Origin: Prolixibacteraceae bacterium
GTDB taxonomy: Bacteria; Bacteroidota; Bacteroidia; Bacteroidales; Prolixibacteraceae
Assembly: GCA_003537645.1 (NCBI GenBank)
Contig: DPRM01000020.1
Coordinates: 1-13,589, forward strand
Length of the DNA: 13,589 nt
Direction of reading: 5' to 3'
The translations under genes were made by a program, and so were the position numbers. A model generated the notes under the pieces. The model was given only the letters and a program-made list of their open reading frames with translations, searched no databases and was not told the DNA's origin. This document shows, piece by piece, positions 1 through 7,562 of the stretch. Every line of letters starts with the position of its first letter. The first letter of the stretch is position 1.

Positions 1-1095
1 CCACCGTATGATGGTCAGCTTCGCCAAAATGTGTATGCTCACATGGGATCGGGCGCAAACATGGTTGAATACTGGCATTGGCACTCGATTCATTACGGTC
101 AGGAAACTTACTGGAAGGGAGTTCTTTCGCACGATCTGCAACCCAACCGGGCTTATGCCGAATATTCGAAAGTTGCCCACGAACTGCAGAAATTTGGTAA
201 AAAACTGGTTAACCTGAAAATCACTAACAAAGTCGCCATTTTGTTCAGTCACGATGCCAATGCAGCACTGAATATTATGCCGTTCAAGAATGGGAAACAG
301 GACATGTGGGGAGGAACCAGCAATGCTTACCGCAACGAACTGGTTGGTCAATTTCACAAAGTGCTGTTCCGCAATAATGTGGGTGTCGATTTTATTTTTC
401 CTGAAAATGCGAAATTCGAAAATTACGATTTGGTCATTATCCCGGCGCTGTACATTGCCAGCGACGATGTGCTGAATAAAATAAGCAAATACGTTGAAAA
501 CGGTGGCCATGTAATCATGCAGTTCAAGAGCGGATTTTGTGACGAAAATTCGATGGTTCGCCCGATGCTGGCGCCAGGACCGCTGCGCAAAGCCTGTGGT
601 TTTTATTACCAGGAATTCTCGAATATCAGAGAATTGACACTGAAAGACAATCCGTTTAAAGTGGAAGAAAAGGCCAATAAAGCCTACGATTGGGCCGAAT
701 ACCTGATTCCTGAAACAGCCAAACCGCTTGCATGGTACGATCATCAGTACTTCGGAAAATATCCGGCCATTACCATCAATAACTTCGGAAAAGGAACTTT
801 GCTTTATCAGGGCTGCGCTGTTTCCGACGAAATTCAGGAAAAACTGATTCTTCAGGAAATGGATCGTGCCGGAATTAAAACCGTTGACCAAAACCTGCAC
901 TGGCCGCTGGTTACCAAATCAGGAGTAAACGATGCCGGCAAAAAAGTGCATTACTACTACAATTACAGCTCACAAAAAGCGAGTTTGGCTTATCCGCACA
1001 AAGCCGGTACCGAACTGGTTGCCGGAAAAGCGGTTGCTTCAGGAGCATCGATGGAAATCGGTCCTTGGGATGTACTGATTGTGGAAGAAAATTAA
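1..1095 (+). CDS. Beta-galactosidase, GH42 family (C-terminal part, 5' end outside window)
   Basis: The reading frame is already open at base 1 (PPYDGQLRQN...) and runs 364 codons to TAA, so the N-terminal part of the TIM barrel lies upstream of the window. The segment GANMVEYWHWHSIHYGQETY is typical of the end of a GH42 barrel; the Glu codon at 103-105 is in the position of the family's catalytic nucleophile (inference from the motif). It is followed by the class I glutamine-amidotransferase-like trimerisation domain (from about KVAILFSHDANAAL, near base 229) and a small beta-rich C-terminal domain ending in GPWDVLIVEEN. The family hydrolyses terminal beta-galactosides or related beta-linked sugars; the substrate cannot be read from this part. 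No signal peptide can be judged because the start is missing. The next gene is a co-directional sugar isomerase-like protein 126 bp downstream, consistent with a carbohydrate-use locus. Confidence 0.88.
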   Translation, partial: PPYDGQLRQNVYAHMGSGANMVEYWHWHSIHYGQETYWKGVLSHDLQPNRAYAEYSKVAHELQKFGKKLVNLKITNKVAILFSHDANAALNIMPFKNGKQDMWGGTSNAYRNELVGQFHKVLFRNNVGVDFIFPENAKFENYDLVIIPALYIASDDVLNKISKYVENGGHVIMQFKSGFCDENSMVRPMLAPGPLRKACGFYYQEFSNIRELTLKDNPFKVEEKANKAYDWAEYLIPETAKPLAWYDHQYFGKYPAITINNFGKGTLLYQGCAVSDEIQEKLILQEMDRAGIKTVDQNLHWPLVTKSGVNDAGKKVHYYYNYSSQKASLAYPHKAGTELVAGKAVASGASMEIGPWDVLIVEEN

Positions 1096-1097
1096 AA

Positions 1098-1145
1098 AAA
1101 TAAGAAACAAGGAATAAGGAGCATTGAAGTTTGTGTTTCTTATTT
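1098..1145 (+). terminator. AT-rich inverted repeat just after the GH42 gene, possible terminator
   Basis: AAATAAGAAACA (1098-1109) is perfectly complemented by TGTTTCTTATTT (1134-1145), giving a 12-bp stem with a 24-nt loop that starts 2 bases after the GH42 stop codon. The stem is AT-rich and no clean T-run follows (CTTGTTCG), so it is a weak intrinsic terminator at best. It could instead stabilise the 3' end or attenuate readthrough into the next gene. Confidence 0.4.
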
Positions 1146-1221
1146 CTTGTTCGATATTTCAGAATTGAAGAGGTAGCTTCAATCGTTACGCGATAACATA
1201 TAGAATCCAAACTGATAAATC

Positions 1222-2157
1222 ATGAAACGACGATCATTTATCTCTCTATCAGCATCCGGAATTGCTGCATTGTCGGTAATGCCTTCAGGATTAACTGCAA
1301 GCGAAAGTTCCCCGTCGAGAGTTCGTTTGGGCGGACCAGTTTTTGAAAAGTGTAATTCTCCGGAAGAATGGATTTCAGCATTGAAAAAACTGGGCTATCG
1401 TGCTGCTTATTGCCCAATTTCGGTTGGCGCTGATTCTGCTTTGATAAAAGCCTATAAAACAGCTGCTGCGAAAAATGATATTGTAATTGCCGAAGTGGGA
1501 GCGTGGAGTAACCCGATTTCGCCGGATCAGGATACCGCAAAAATGGCCACTCAGAAGTGCATCGATTCGCTGGCTTTGGCCGATGAGATTGGGGCGAGTT
1601 GTTGCGTGAATGTGAGTGGTTCGCGAAACTTGAAACATTGGGCAGGTCCGCACAAGGATAATCTGACCGATGCCACTTTCGATTTGATTGTTGAAACTAC
1701 CCGAAAAATAATTGATGCGGTAAAGCCAACGCACACTTATTTCACGCTGGAATGTATGCCCTGGGCTTATCCCGATTCTGTTGATTCTTACCTGAAACTT
1801 ATTAAAGCCATTGATAGGAAACAGTTTGGAGTCCACCTCGATCCGATGAATTTAATTACCAGTCCGCAGATTTATTACCGGAATGGAGAAATGATGCGCG
1901 ATTGTTTCCGCAAACTCGGGCCGCAAATCAGGAGTTGCCATGCCAAAGACATTATTCTTCGGGAAGACAATGCCGTTCCGCAACTGGATGAAATCCTTGC
2001 CGGTAAAGGTAATCTGAATTACAAAACCTTCCTGTCAGAATTGGCTAAACTCAAAGATATTCCGCTGATGATGGAACACCTTAATTCATCAGAAGAATAT
2101 GCACAAGCCGCAGCTTACATCCGGTTGGTTGGTAAAGAGGTAAATGTTGAAATGTAG
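1222..2157 (+). CDS. Exported sugar phosphate isomerase/epimerase-like protein (xylose isomerase-like TIM barrel)
   Basis: A 311-residue protein. The N-terminus MKRRSFISLSASG is a twin-arginine-type signal (Arg3-Arg4, then a hydrophobic stretch to about residue 24, plausible cleavage near LTA-SES), so export by Tat is likely. The mature part is an AP-endonuclease-2/xylose-isomerase-like barrel. Four residues at the ends of late strands fit the usual metal site of the fold: Glu177 (TLECMPW), Asp207 (HLDPMN), His240 (SCHAKD) and Glu285 (MMEHL). Such proteins isomerise or epimerise sugars, and many exported Bacteroidota members act on oxidised or rare sugars; the substrate here is unknown. It follows the GH42 gene in the same orientation, but a hairpin lies between them, so co-transcription is uncertain. 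The ATG at 1222 is chosen because the signal peptide begins there. Confidence 0.82.
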   Translation: MKRRSFISLSASGIAALSVMPSGLTASESSPSRVRLGGPVFEKCNSPEEWISALKKLGYRAAYCPISVGADSALIKAYKTAAAKNDIVIAEVGAWSNPISPDQDTAKMATQKCIDSLALADEIGASCCVNVSGSRNLKHWAGPHKDNLTDATFDLIVETTRKIIDAVKPTHTYFTLECMPWAYPDSVDSYLKLIKAIDRKQFGVHLDPMNLITSPQIYYRNGEMMRDCFRKLGPQIRSCHAKDIILREDNAVPQLDEILAGKGNLNYKTFLSELAKLKDIPLMMEHLNSSEEYAQAAAYIRLVGKEVNVEM

Positions 2158-2164
2158 ATAAAAA

Positions 2165-2200
2165 TAACCCCATCAGAGTTCGAAAATTCTGTTGGGGTTA
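2165..2200. terminator. Strong hairpin terminator, probably bidirectional
   Basis: TAACCCCA (2165-2172) pairs perfectly with TGGGGTTA (2193-2200); after a T/T mismatch, CAGAG pairs with TTCTG by four Watson-Crick pairs and one G-T wobble around a short loop. On the minus strand the stem is followed by TTTTTATC, a proper U-tract, so it best terminates minus-strand transcription arriving from the small gene at 2222-2524. It also lies 7 bp after the stop of the + strand isomerase gene and can serve both. Confidence 0.75.
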
Positions 2201-2221
2201 CAATTATTGGCAATCGAATCA

Positions 2222-2524
2222 CTATCGTTGCCAGTGCTTGCTACCGCCCCAATTCCCTTCTTCAGCAAATCGAAAATTGGTAAAACCTATCGATTTTCTT
2301 AGATTGGAAAGCAATGTCAGTGTTTCGTCCTGATTGACTTTATGCAGCTGAGTTTTCGGATAAGAATATTGTAACTGAAATCCACCGAAACTGGTTGAAA
2401 ACTATTTTGCTGGTGCGGGCGGCGAATTCAGAAATCCCCATGAATTTAAACGTTTAATTGTTTGTGTATTACCGGCCAAAGCAAGTACCGATATCAGTAA
2501 AAACAGAAGTAAAGCTTTTCTCAT
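2222..2524 (-). pseudogene. Small secreted protein gene interrupted by one in-frame TAG
   Basis: Read on the minus strand from ATG at 2524, the frame gives a clear signal peptide (MRKALLLFLLISVLALAGN) and then a short segment to residue 40 (ending SPPAPAK). It meets TAG at 2404-2402 and continues in the same frame, open for 59 more codons, to TAG at 2224-2222. The second part begins FSTSFGGFQLQYSYPK and ends with EEGNWGGSKHWQR. The final stop lies just before the minus-strand U-tract terminator (2165-2200), and a promoter-like element lies 25 bp before the ATG, so the whole 101-codon span looks like one transcription unit. No frameshift is needed. Either a 40-residue secreted peptide is made, or a roughly 100-residue exported protein has been broken by a nonsense change, or the stop is read through. 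I do not recognise the family. Confidence 0.5.
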
Positions 2525-2549
2525 AATTTTCTCATTTTTGATTTTGAGA

Positions 2550-2580
2550 TAAAATTAGATCAGCTATCACATTCCTGAAA
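2550..2580 (-). promoter_or_regulatory. Candidate Bacteroidota promoter for the small secreted gene
   Basis: On the minus strand, TTTC (2580-2577) and TAATTTTA (2557-2550) are separated by 19 nt. This is close to the Bacteroidota consensus TTTG, 19-21 nt, TAnnTTTG. The ATG at 2524 follows 25 nt after the -7 element. It is judged by eye only. Confidence 0.35.
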
Positions 2581-2601
2581 TATGGTAAACGTCGTATTTT
2601 C

Positions 2602-2991
2602 TTATTTCAACAGATTGATCACCCTTTTTAATTTTTCTGCAATTTCTTGCGCCAGCGGCTCCAGTGCAGGGTTTTGAATGGCCATCATCGATGCAATCGG
2701 ATGAATAGCGGCCACTTCTGTAGTCCCGTTTTCTTTGTCGGTTACAACAATGTTGCAAGGCAGCATCGTACCAATCATTTCTTCAGCCTGTAAAGCTTTG
2801 TATGCAAATGCCGGATTGCATGCCCCCAGAATCTTGTACTGCTTAAAATCTACGCCCAACTTCTCCTTTAACTTGGCTTGCATGTCAATTTCGGTCAACA
2901 CGCCAAATCCTTCTGTTTTCAATGCTTCTGTAATTTTTACCACTGCATCGTCAAAACCGGTATGCAAAATGGCACTGAAATAGTATTCCAT
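2602..2991 (-). CDS. DUF302 domain-containing protein
   Basis: 129 residues, a single DUF302 domain and nothing else: MEYYFSAILHTGFDDAVVKI at the start, the hallmark EIDMQAKLKEKLG (34-46) and YKILGACNPAFAYKAL (52-67), then MLPCNIVV (76-83). Cys58 and Cys79 are the only cysteines. No signal peptide or membrane segment is visible, so it is probably cytoplasmic. The biochemical role of the family is unsettled; members often sit beside thioredoxins, sulfide-quinone-reductase-like flavoproteins and rhodaneses, as here. Its start lies 11 bp after the stop of the upstream thioredoxin gene, so it is the last gene of the minus-strand sulfur/thiol operon. No strong hairpin terminator follows, only a weak 5-bp inverted repeat near 2530-2550. 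Confidence 0.85.
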   Translation of the reverse strand: MEYYFSAILHTGFDDAVVKITEALKTEGFGVLTEIDMQAKLKEKLGVDFKQYKILGACNPAFAYKALQAEEMIGTMLPCNIVVTDKENGTTEVAAIHPIASMMAIQNPALEPLAQEIAEKLKRVINLLK

Positions 2992-3002
2992 GTTTTTTAT
3001 AA

Positions 3003-3302
3003 TTAGAAAATAGTTGTCAATACGTTCATTAACTGTTGTTTCGTGTGAACTCCGGGTTGTTTGTATTTTATTTCACCGTTCTTGAAAATCATGAGTGTTG
3101 GAACACTCTGAATCTGGTACCGGCCAGCAATCTGCTGATTTTGATCGACATCAATTTTAATCACCCGAACCCGGTCGCCAAGTTCGGTTGCCACCTCTTT
3201 CAGTATTGGCGACTGCGCCTTGCACGGTCCGCACCACAAGGCATGAAAATCAACGATAACAGGTTTTGTATCATTAACAATTGAATCAAAGTTTGCTTTC
3301 AT
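3003..3302 (-). CDS. Thioredoxin, cytoplasmic, classical CGPC
   Basis: 99 residues covering one thioredoxin fold. The redox centre is Trp23-Cys24-Gly25-Pro26-Cys27, and the cis-proline is Pro68 (SVPTLMIF). Length and motif are those of a canonical thioredoxin, with no signal peptide or anchor, so it acts in the cytoplasm as a dithiol reductant. It is preceded by the SQR-like flavoprotein gene (88 bp gap) and followed after 11 bp by the DUF302 gene. In this setting its likely partner is the protein-bound persulfides or disulfides made by the rhodanese and flavoprotein genes upstream (inference). It is one of four thioredoxin-fold proteins in the window and the only one with the standard CGPC motif. 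Confidence 0.92.
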   Translation of the reverse strand: MKANFDSIVNDTKPVIVDFHALWCGPCKAQSPILKEVATELGDRVRVIKIDVDQNQQIAGRYQIQSVPTLMIFKNGEIKYKQPGVHTKQQLMNVLTTIF

Positions 3303-3390
3303 GTGTTTATAATTGATTTTTTATTACCACATGGAACTCCCCAATAATCATCCTCCTGTTTGAGAAAGATTTTCTTATGGTCGTTTCATA

Positions 3391-4566
3391 CTACGAAAAT
3401 AGAAATCCTGAAAAATGTCTGCGAATACCCACTTTGGTTATTTTGGAATAAGTTCCCCAGCCTCTTTTCATCCAGTGCCCAACAAAGGGCATCGGAATAA
3501 TGAACGATGTTTTCGTGTTCCTGAAAACAAATGCTGCACCATCGCCGGTATCCATCACACATAGTATGTTGGGCGATTCGTGGTAATGTTTTTTAGTGCC
3601 GGATCCCGTTTCAGTAGAAATAATGTTGTGCGCAGCAACCCTGCCCATCAGTTCGGCAACATGTCCCTGTTTGGCAATCCATTCGGGGCCTTCCATTGCC
3701 GAAATATCTCCAATGGCATACACATTTTCCATTCCGCGTACCTGACACGAAGTATCGATCTGAATAAAACCAGCTTCGGTTACGGGTAAATCGCTTGTCT
3801 GCAACACATGATGTCCGGTAGAAGCGGGGATAAACAATGTCAGATCGGCATCCAATTTCGATCCGTCCTCAAATACAACCGATCCGGGTTCGAATTCGGT
3901 AATTTTTTTCCCAAACCGCTTTTCAATTTTATATTGATCGAACATCTTGTTCAACATTGGCAAAGCATTCTTGCCCATTTTTGCTCCCGGTTCATCCATA
4001 GGTGCAAAGAAGGTCAGCTCAAAATTCTGTCTGAGTTTCTTCTTTTTCAGAAGATTGTGAATATTGAAAATTAGTTCGAATGCAGGCCCGCCGCGAACAG
4101 CCGATTTATCTTTTGGATTTCCGCCGAAACCAATTGCAATTTTTCCGCTGCCTTTATCAATCAATGCATCAATTCCATCGCGAATAGATACTGAAACTTC
4201 AGGCTTCCCACAAATTGACAGAGTGTTTTCGAGGCCTTTGTGTTTCATTTTATCGGCACCAAAAGCAATCACCAGATAGTCGTAATTCAGTGTTTGGTTT
4301 GTGCAGATTACTTCATGGCTGGTTGCATGAATTTCCTTAACTGAATCAATGATTACTTCGAAGGGATATTTCTTCTGGATTTTTGCCAGCGGAACTTTCA
4401 CATCGTTGAATTCTTTGATGCGCACCGGAACCCAAATCGAAATGGGAAACAGATACAGGTAATCACGGTCGGAAACCAGCGTTACTTTGAATTTCCCACT
4501 TTTTTGTAATTGAATCGCTGTTTGGATACCGGCAAATCCGCCGCCAAGAATTAAAACTTTTTTCAT
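3391..4566 (-). CDS. Sulfide:quinone oxidoreductase-like FAD/NAD(P)-binding oxidoreductase
   Basis: 391 residues. The N-terminal FAD dinucleotide-binding motif GGGFAG spans residues 8-13, and the second FAD motif VYAIGD spans 282-287. GPAFELIFNIHNLLKKKKLR (160-179) and the C-terminal tail with CVMDTGDGAAFVFR (336-349) and FVGHWMKRGWG (361-371) are typical of the SQR/flavocytochrome c group, and the tail resembles the amphipathic membrane-docking segment of monotopic SQRs. Cysteines are at 88, 119, 274 and 336. Cys119 and Cys336 are plausible counterparts of two SQR redox cysteines, but the segment around 145-160 (GFGGNPKDKSAVRGG), where classical SQRs have a further one, has none. Assignment as a strict sulfide:quinone reductase is therefore uncertain; a persulfide or other quinone-linked activity or an NDH-2-like role is possible. 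It lies 10 bp after the rhodanese gene, in the same operon. Confidence 0.78.
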   Translation of the reverse strand: MKKVLILGGGFAGIQTAIQLQKSGKFKVTLVSDRDYLYLFPISIWVPVRIKEFNDVKVPLAKIQKKYPFEVIIDSVKEIHATSHEVICTNQTLNYDYLVIAFGADKMKHKGLENTLSICGKPEVSVSIRDGIDALIDKGSGKIAIGFGGNPKDKSAVRGGPAFELIFNIHNLLKKKKLRQNFELTFFAPMDEPGAKMGKNALPMLNKMFDQYKIEKRFGKKITEFEPGSVVFEDGSKLDADLTLFIPASTGHHVLQTSDLPVTEAGFIQIDTSCQVRGMENVYAIGDISAMEGPEWIAKQGHVAELMGRVAAHNIISTETGSGTKKHYHESPNILCVMDTGDGAAFVFRNTKTSFIIPMPFVGHWMKRGWGTYSKITKVGIRRHFSGFLFS

Positions 4567-4576
4567 CCGAATACAA

Positions 4577-4891
4577 TTAATATAATTTATTATTCAGGCT
4601 CAGCCATCTGCCGCCATTGTGAACATTCATAAAACCGTTTGATTTCAAAATTCCCTTTGCAGACGCGCTTCTCATTCCTGATTCGCAGCAGGTAATGATA
4701 GTGCGTTTTTTATCTTTAAACTTTTGAAGATTCTTGTGCAGTTGCTCAACCGGAATATTGACCGATCCTTTGATATGTCCGTATCCATATTCACTTTTGG
4801 TTCGAACATCTAAAATAATTGCCCCTTCTTTCATTAACTGGGCATAGTCGATTGATTTTATTCCTAAAAATTTCTTAATTGTTTCAAACAT
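4577..4891 (-). CDS. Single-domain rhodanese (sulfurtransferase)
   Basis: 104 residues, essentially one rhodanese domain: IILDVRTKSEYGYGHIKGSV (about 26-45), then the catalytic loop Cys69-Glu-Ser-Gly-Met-Arg74-Ser, with an additional Cys68 directly before it. It transfers sulfane sulfur through a persulfide on Cys69. The adjacent double cysteine (CC) is unusual and could let a persulfide resolve as a disulfide (inference). There is no signal peptide, so it is cytoplasmic. It is 19 bp downstream of the CxxC-less thioredoxin-fold gene and 10 bp upstream of the SQR-like gene. In that position it could accept sulfur from the flavoprotein or pass it to the thioredoxin. Confidence 0.9.
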   Translation of the reverse strand: MFETIKKFLGIKSIDYAQLMKEGAIILDVRTKSEYGYGHIKGSVNIPVEQLHKNLQKFKDKKRTIITCCESGMRSASAKGILKSNGFMNVHNGGRWLSLNNKLY

Positions 4892-4910
4892 AGTTGTTTA
4901 TTTAATTATT

Positions 4911-5228
4911 TTATTTCGGCAAACCAAGATTGATCATCGCTTTGAAGTAGTCGCTTTCGTGGCAACCTTCCACCGTACTAACCAGTTTCCCATTCACAAA
5001 AAGTAAGAGCGAAGGTTCACTGGTAATCTCATAAACGGGATGAATGTCCTGAACCTGACTCACATCAGCAATAAAAACAGAAATCGTTTGACTCAAATGC
5101 ATGGCTTCAGTAATACTCCGGAAAGCACATCTGGAAAATTCATTTTCAGGATTGTGGATCAGCAGAGCAACACGATCGTTGCCTGCCATTTTTTGCAGGA
5201 AATCGACGTAAGAAAAAACGTTTTGCAT
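4911..5228 (-). CDS. Thioredoxin-fold protein lacking the CxxC motif
   Basis: 105 residues. The order of elements follows thioredoxin: VALLIHNPENEFSRC (20-34) takes the place of the active-site strand and helix, VFIADVSQV (51-59) is the central strand, and SEPSLLLFVNGKLV (70-83) carries the cis-proline Pro72 and the usual FxNG turn. There is no CxxC; only Cys34, roughly where the second active-site cysteine would be, and Cys89 remain. It is therefore not a normal disulfide reductase; it could carry a single persulfide or glutathione-like adduct on Cys34, or act as a binding partner (inference). Tight spacing, 24 bp after the CoA-disulfide-reductase gene and 19 bp before the rhodanese gene, places it in the operon. 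Confidence 0.75.
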   Translation of the reverse strand: MQNVFSYVDFLQKMAGNDRVALLIHNPENEFSRCAFRSITEAMHLSQTISVFIADVSQVQDIHPVYEITSEPSLLLFVNGKLVSTVEGCHESDYFKAMINLGLPK

Positions 5229-5252
5229 TTGTTTGGATTTATTGGTTAATAA

Positions 5253-7529
5253 TTATCTGCGTCTCATCATTTGCATTAAACCACCACCGTTTTTTACGTT
5301 GGTAAAACCCAGTTGCTGTAGCACTCTTTGTCCGTAGGCAGATCGGGCTCCTGATGCACAGTAAAGTGTAATGTCTCTCGATTGGCTGCCTAACTCGCTG
5401 GTTCTCATTTGTAATTCATCTAACGAAATGTTGATCGCGCCTGGATAAGCTCCTGAATGGAATTCTTCCGGAGTACGTACATCAATCACCACGGGTTCGT
5501 TTGAAGGAGCTGCTGCAGAAGGTTTTGTATTTCTGCGCGACATCATTGCTGAAAGTCCACCGCCGTTAGTTACATTGGCAAAACCTACCTGCATAAGTAA
5601 TCGTTGCGCATATGCCGAACGTGCTCCGGAAGCGCAATACACCACAACTTCGCGGGCGGCATTATTACCTAATTCTTCAAAGCGATACATTAATTCATCC
5701 AGCGGAATGTTGATAGCACCGGGAAATGCTCCGTCTTCAAATTCTTCGGGAGTGCGCACATCGACCACAATCGGCGAATTCACATCTTTTGCATTTGCAG
5801 CTGTTTTTTCTTCCGTCTTTGCAGTTTCTTCTTCCAGTGATTTTGGCTCAACAGGTAAAAGGTCTATTTTCAGGTGCTTAAATCCAACGGTTCTGGCTTG
5901 TCTCTGAATCGAGGTGTGTCCTCCTGAAATATTGGTGACATCCTTGAACCCTGCACCCAGCAAGGTACGCAGTGCCTGATGTCCTTTTTTTCCGGTTTCG
6001 TCGTAAACAATTACTGTGCGATTGGCCGGAATGGTATTGATTTGCTCAGCCAATAATTCCAGCGGGATATGAATGGCGCCTTTTACGTGGCTTTTTTCGA
6101 AAGCGAAAACATCGCGAACATCAACAAATACTGGATTTTTACCTTCGATAAAAGCATCGAGCTCGGTAACTGTAACCGCTGGACTGAATCCTGAAATTCG
6201 GTTTTCAGCCGTGTAGGCAGCCATATTGATTGCATCGTTTGCCGTTCCGATTGGTGGCGAATACGCAAAGTCGATATCGGCAATATCGCTGACGGTCAGT
6301 TTTGCGGCTGTAGCAGTTGCTATCACATCCAACCGTTTGTCTGCGCCTTTGTATCCAGCCGTCTGTCCTCCAAGAATAATTCCGGTGTTGCGGTCATAAA
6401 CCAGCATCGTGGTTACCGTTTCTGCTCCGGGATAATACGAAGTATGATGTTCTTTGTGAACAACAACCGAATCGGCATCAATTCCGGCAGCACGAGCCTG
6501 TTTCAGCGAGAATCCGGTTATTCCGGCAACCGCTTCGAATACACGCACCACCGAAGTTCCTATTGCTCCTTTGTAGCTGTGATTACCGCCAAGTGCATTT
6601 TCAGCAGCAATTCGACCCTGACGGTTTGCGGGACCAGCCAAAGGAATGCGAACTTTTTTACCGTTCACGCGATGTTCGATTTCGACCATATCGCCAGCCG
6701 CAAAAATATCAGGATCAGAAGTTTGCAATTGTGCATTGACGAGCAATCCACCAGCTTTACCAATTTCGAGGCCTGCATCAATTGCCAGTTGCAATGTTGG
6801 GCGAACGCCTATCGATAGCAAGACCATATCGGCATCCAGTACTTTCCCATTGTCGAGTTTAACCGTGCGCGGCATAATTTCGGTAACCCCGGCGCCAGCG
6901 TGAATTCCAACGCCGTATGAAAGCATTTCATTTTCGACAAACCCAGCAGTTTCGGCTTCCATAATTGCCATTACATGTGGCATCATCTCTACCACATTTA
7001 CTTTCAAGCCTCTTTTTACGAGAGCTTCCACCATTTCGAGACCAATAAAACCGCCACCTACAACTACTGCATTCTTGGGTTTTTTCTCTTCCAGATGATT
7101 AGAAATCTTATCCATGTCTTCCAAAGTCCACAGCGTGAAAACATGATCGTAATCGGCGCCTGGCAAGGTAGGTTTAATCGGACGACCACCCTGTGCCAGG
7201 ATTAATTTGGTGTATTCAAATGTTTTTACTTCACCGCTGCGGGTGTCCAGTGTTTTTACTTTGTGAGCAGCTCTGTCGATTGACGAAACGATGGTGTGGG
7301 TGTGTACCTCAACACCATATTGTTCGTTGAAACTCTCCGGACTTTGCAGAATCAGTTTCGAACGGCTTTTGATGTCGCCGCCAATGTAATATGGCAGACC
7401 GCAGTTGGCGAACGAAATGTCGGGTCCGGCTTCGAGCATTGTAATTTGTGCAGTCGGAGAAATGCGGCGAACTTTTGCCGCCGCAGTTGCTCCGGCCGCA
7501 ACTCCCCCTATAATTAATATTTTTTCCAT
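5253..7529 (-). CDS. CoA-disulfide/polysulfide reductase-type flavoprotein fused to three rhodanese domains
   Basis: 758 residues from ATG at 7529; an upstream in-frame ATG at 7601 would add 24 residues before MEKILIIGG, so the shorter start, which places the FAD motif at the N-terminus, is preferred. The FAD motif GGVAAG is at 8-13, the active-site Cys43 lies in SFANCGLPYY, the NAD(P)H motif GGGFIG at 158-163, and the second FAD motif AAGDM has Asp280. Downstream HTSYYPGA and FAYSPPIG match the tyrosine-bearing dimer-interface segments of CoA-disulfide reductases. Three rhodanese domains follow: the first (about 455-550) has Asp510 in place of the catalytic Cys (VYDETGKKG), whereas the second (about 585-665) and third (about 678-758) have intact CASGARS loops at Cys632 and Cys724. 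A Glu/Lys/Ala-rich linker separates the first and second. Family role: NAD(P)H-dependent reduction of CoA disulfide/persulfide or polysulfide. It is the first gene of its operon, behind a promoter-like element at 7563-7570. Confidence 0.9.
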   Translation of the reverse strand: MEKILIIGGVAAGATAAAKVRRISPTAQITMLEAGPDISFANCGLPYYIGGDIKSRSKLILQSPESFNEQYGVEVHTHTIVSSIDRAAHKVKTLDTRSGEVKTFEYTKLILAQGGRPIKPTLPGADYDHVFTLWTLEDMDKISNHLEEKKPKNAVVVGGGFIGLEMVEALVKRGLKVNVVEMMPHVMAIMEAETAGFVENEMLSYGVGIHAGAGVTEIMPRTVKLDNGKVLDADMVLLSIGVRPTLQLAIDAGLEIGKAGGLLVNAQLQTSDPDIFAAGDMVEIEHRVNGKKVRIPLAGPANRQGRIAAENALGGNHSYKGAIGTSVVRVFEAVAGITGFSLKQARAAGIDADSVVVHKEHHTSYYPGAETVTTMLVYDRNTGIILGGQTAGYKGADKRLDVIATATAAKLTVSDIADIDFAYSPPIGTANDAINMAAYTAENRISGFSPAVTVTELDAFIEGKNPVFVDVRDVFAFEKSHVKGAIHIPLELLAEQINTIPANRTVIVYDETGKKGHQALRTLLGAGFKDVTNISGGHTSIQRQARTVGFKHLKIDLLPVEPKSLEEETAKTEEKTAANAKDVNSPIVVDVRTPEEFEDGAFPGAINIPLDELMYRFEELGNNAAREVVVYCASGARSAYAQRLLMQVGFANVTNGGGLSAMMSRRNTKPSAAAPSNEPVVIDVRTPEEFHSGAYPGAINISLDELQMRTSELGSQSRDITLYCASGARSAYGQRVLQQLGFTNVKNGGGLMQMMRRR

Positions 7530-7562
7530 GTTGTTATCTATTATTAATTCGTAGAAACTTAT

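Noticed and set aside
2567..2758. 63-codon minus-strand frame overlapping the DUF302 gene
   Set aside because: It is an overlapping reading in another frame of a recognisable DUF302 gene.
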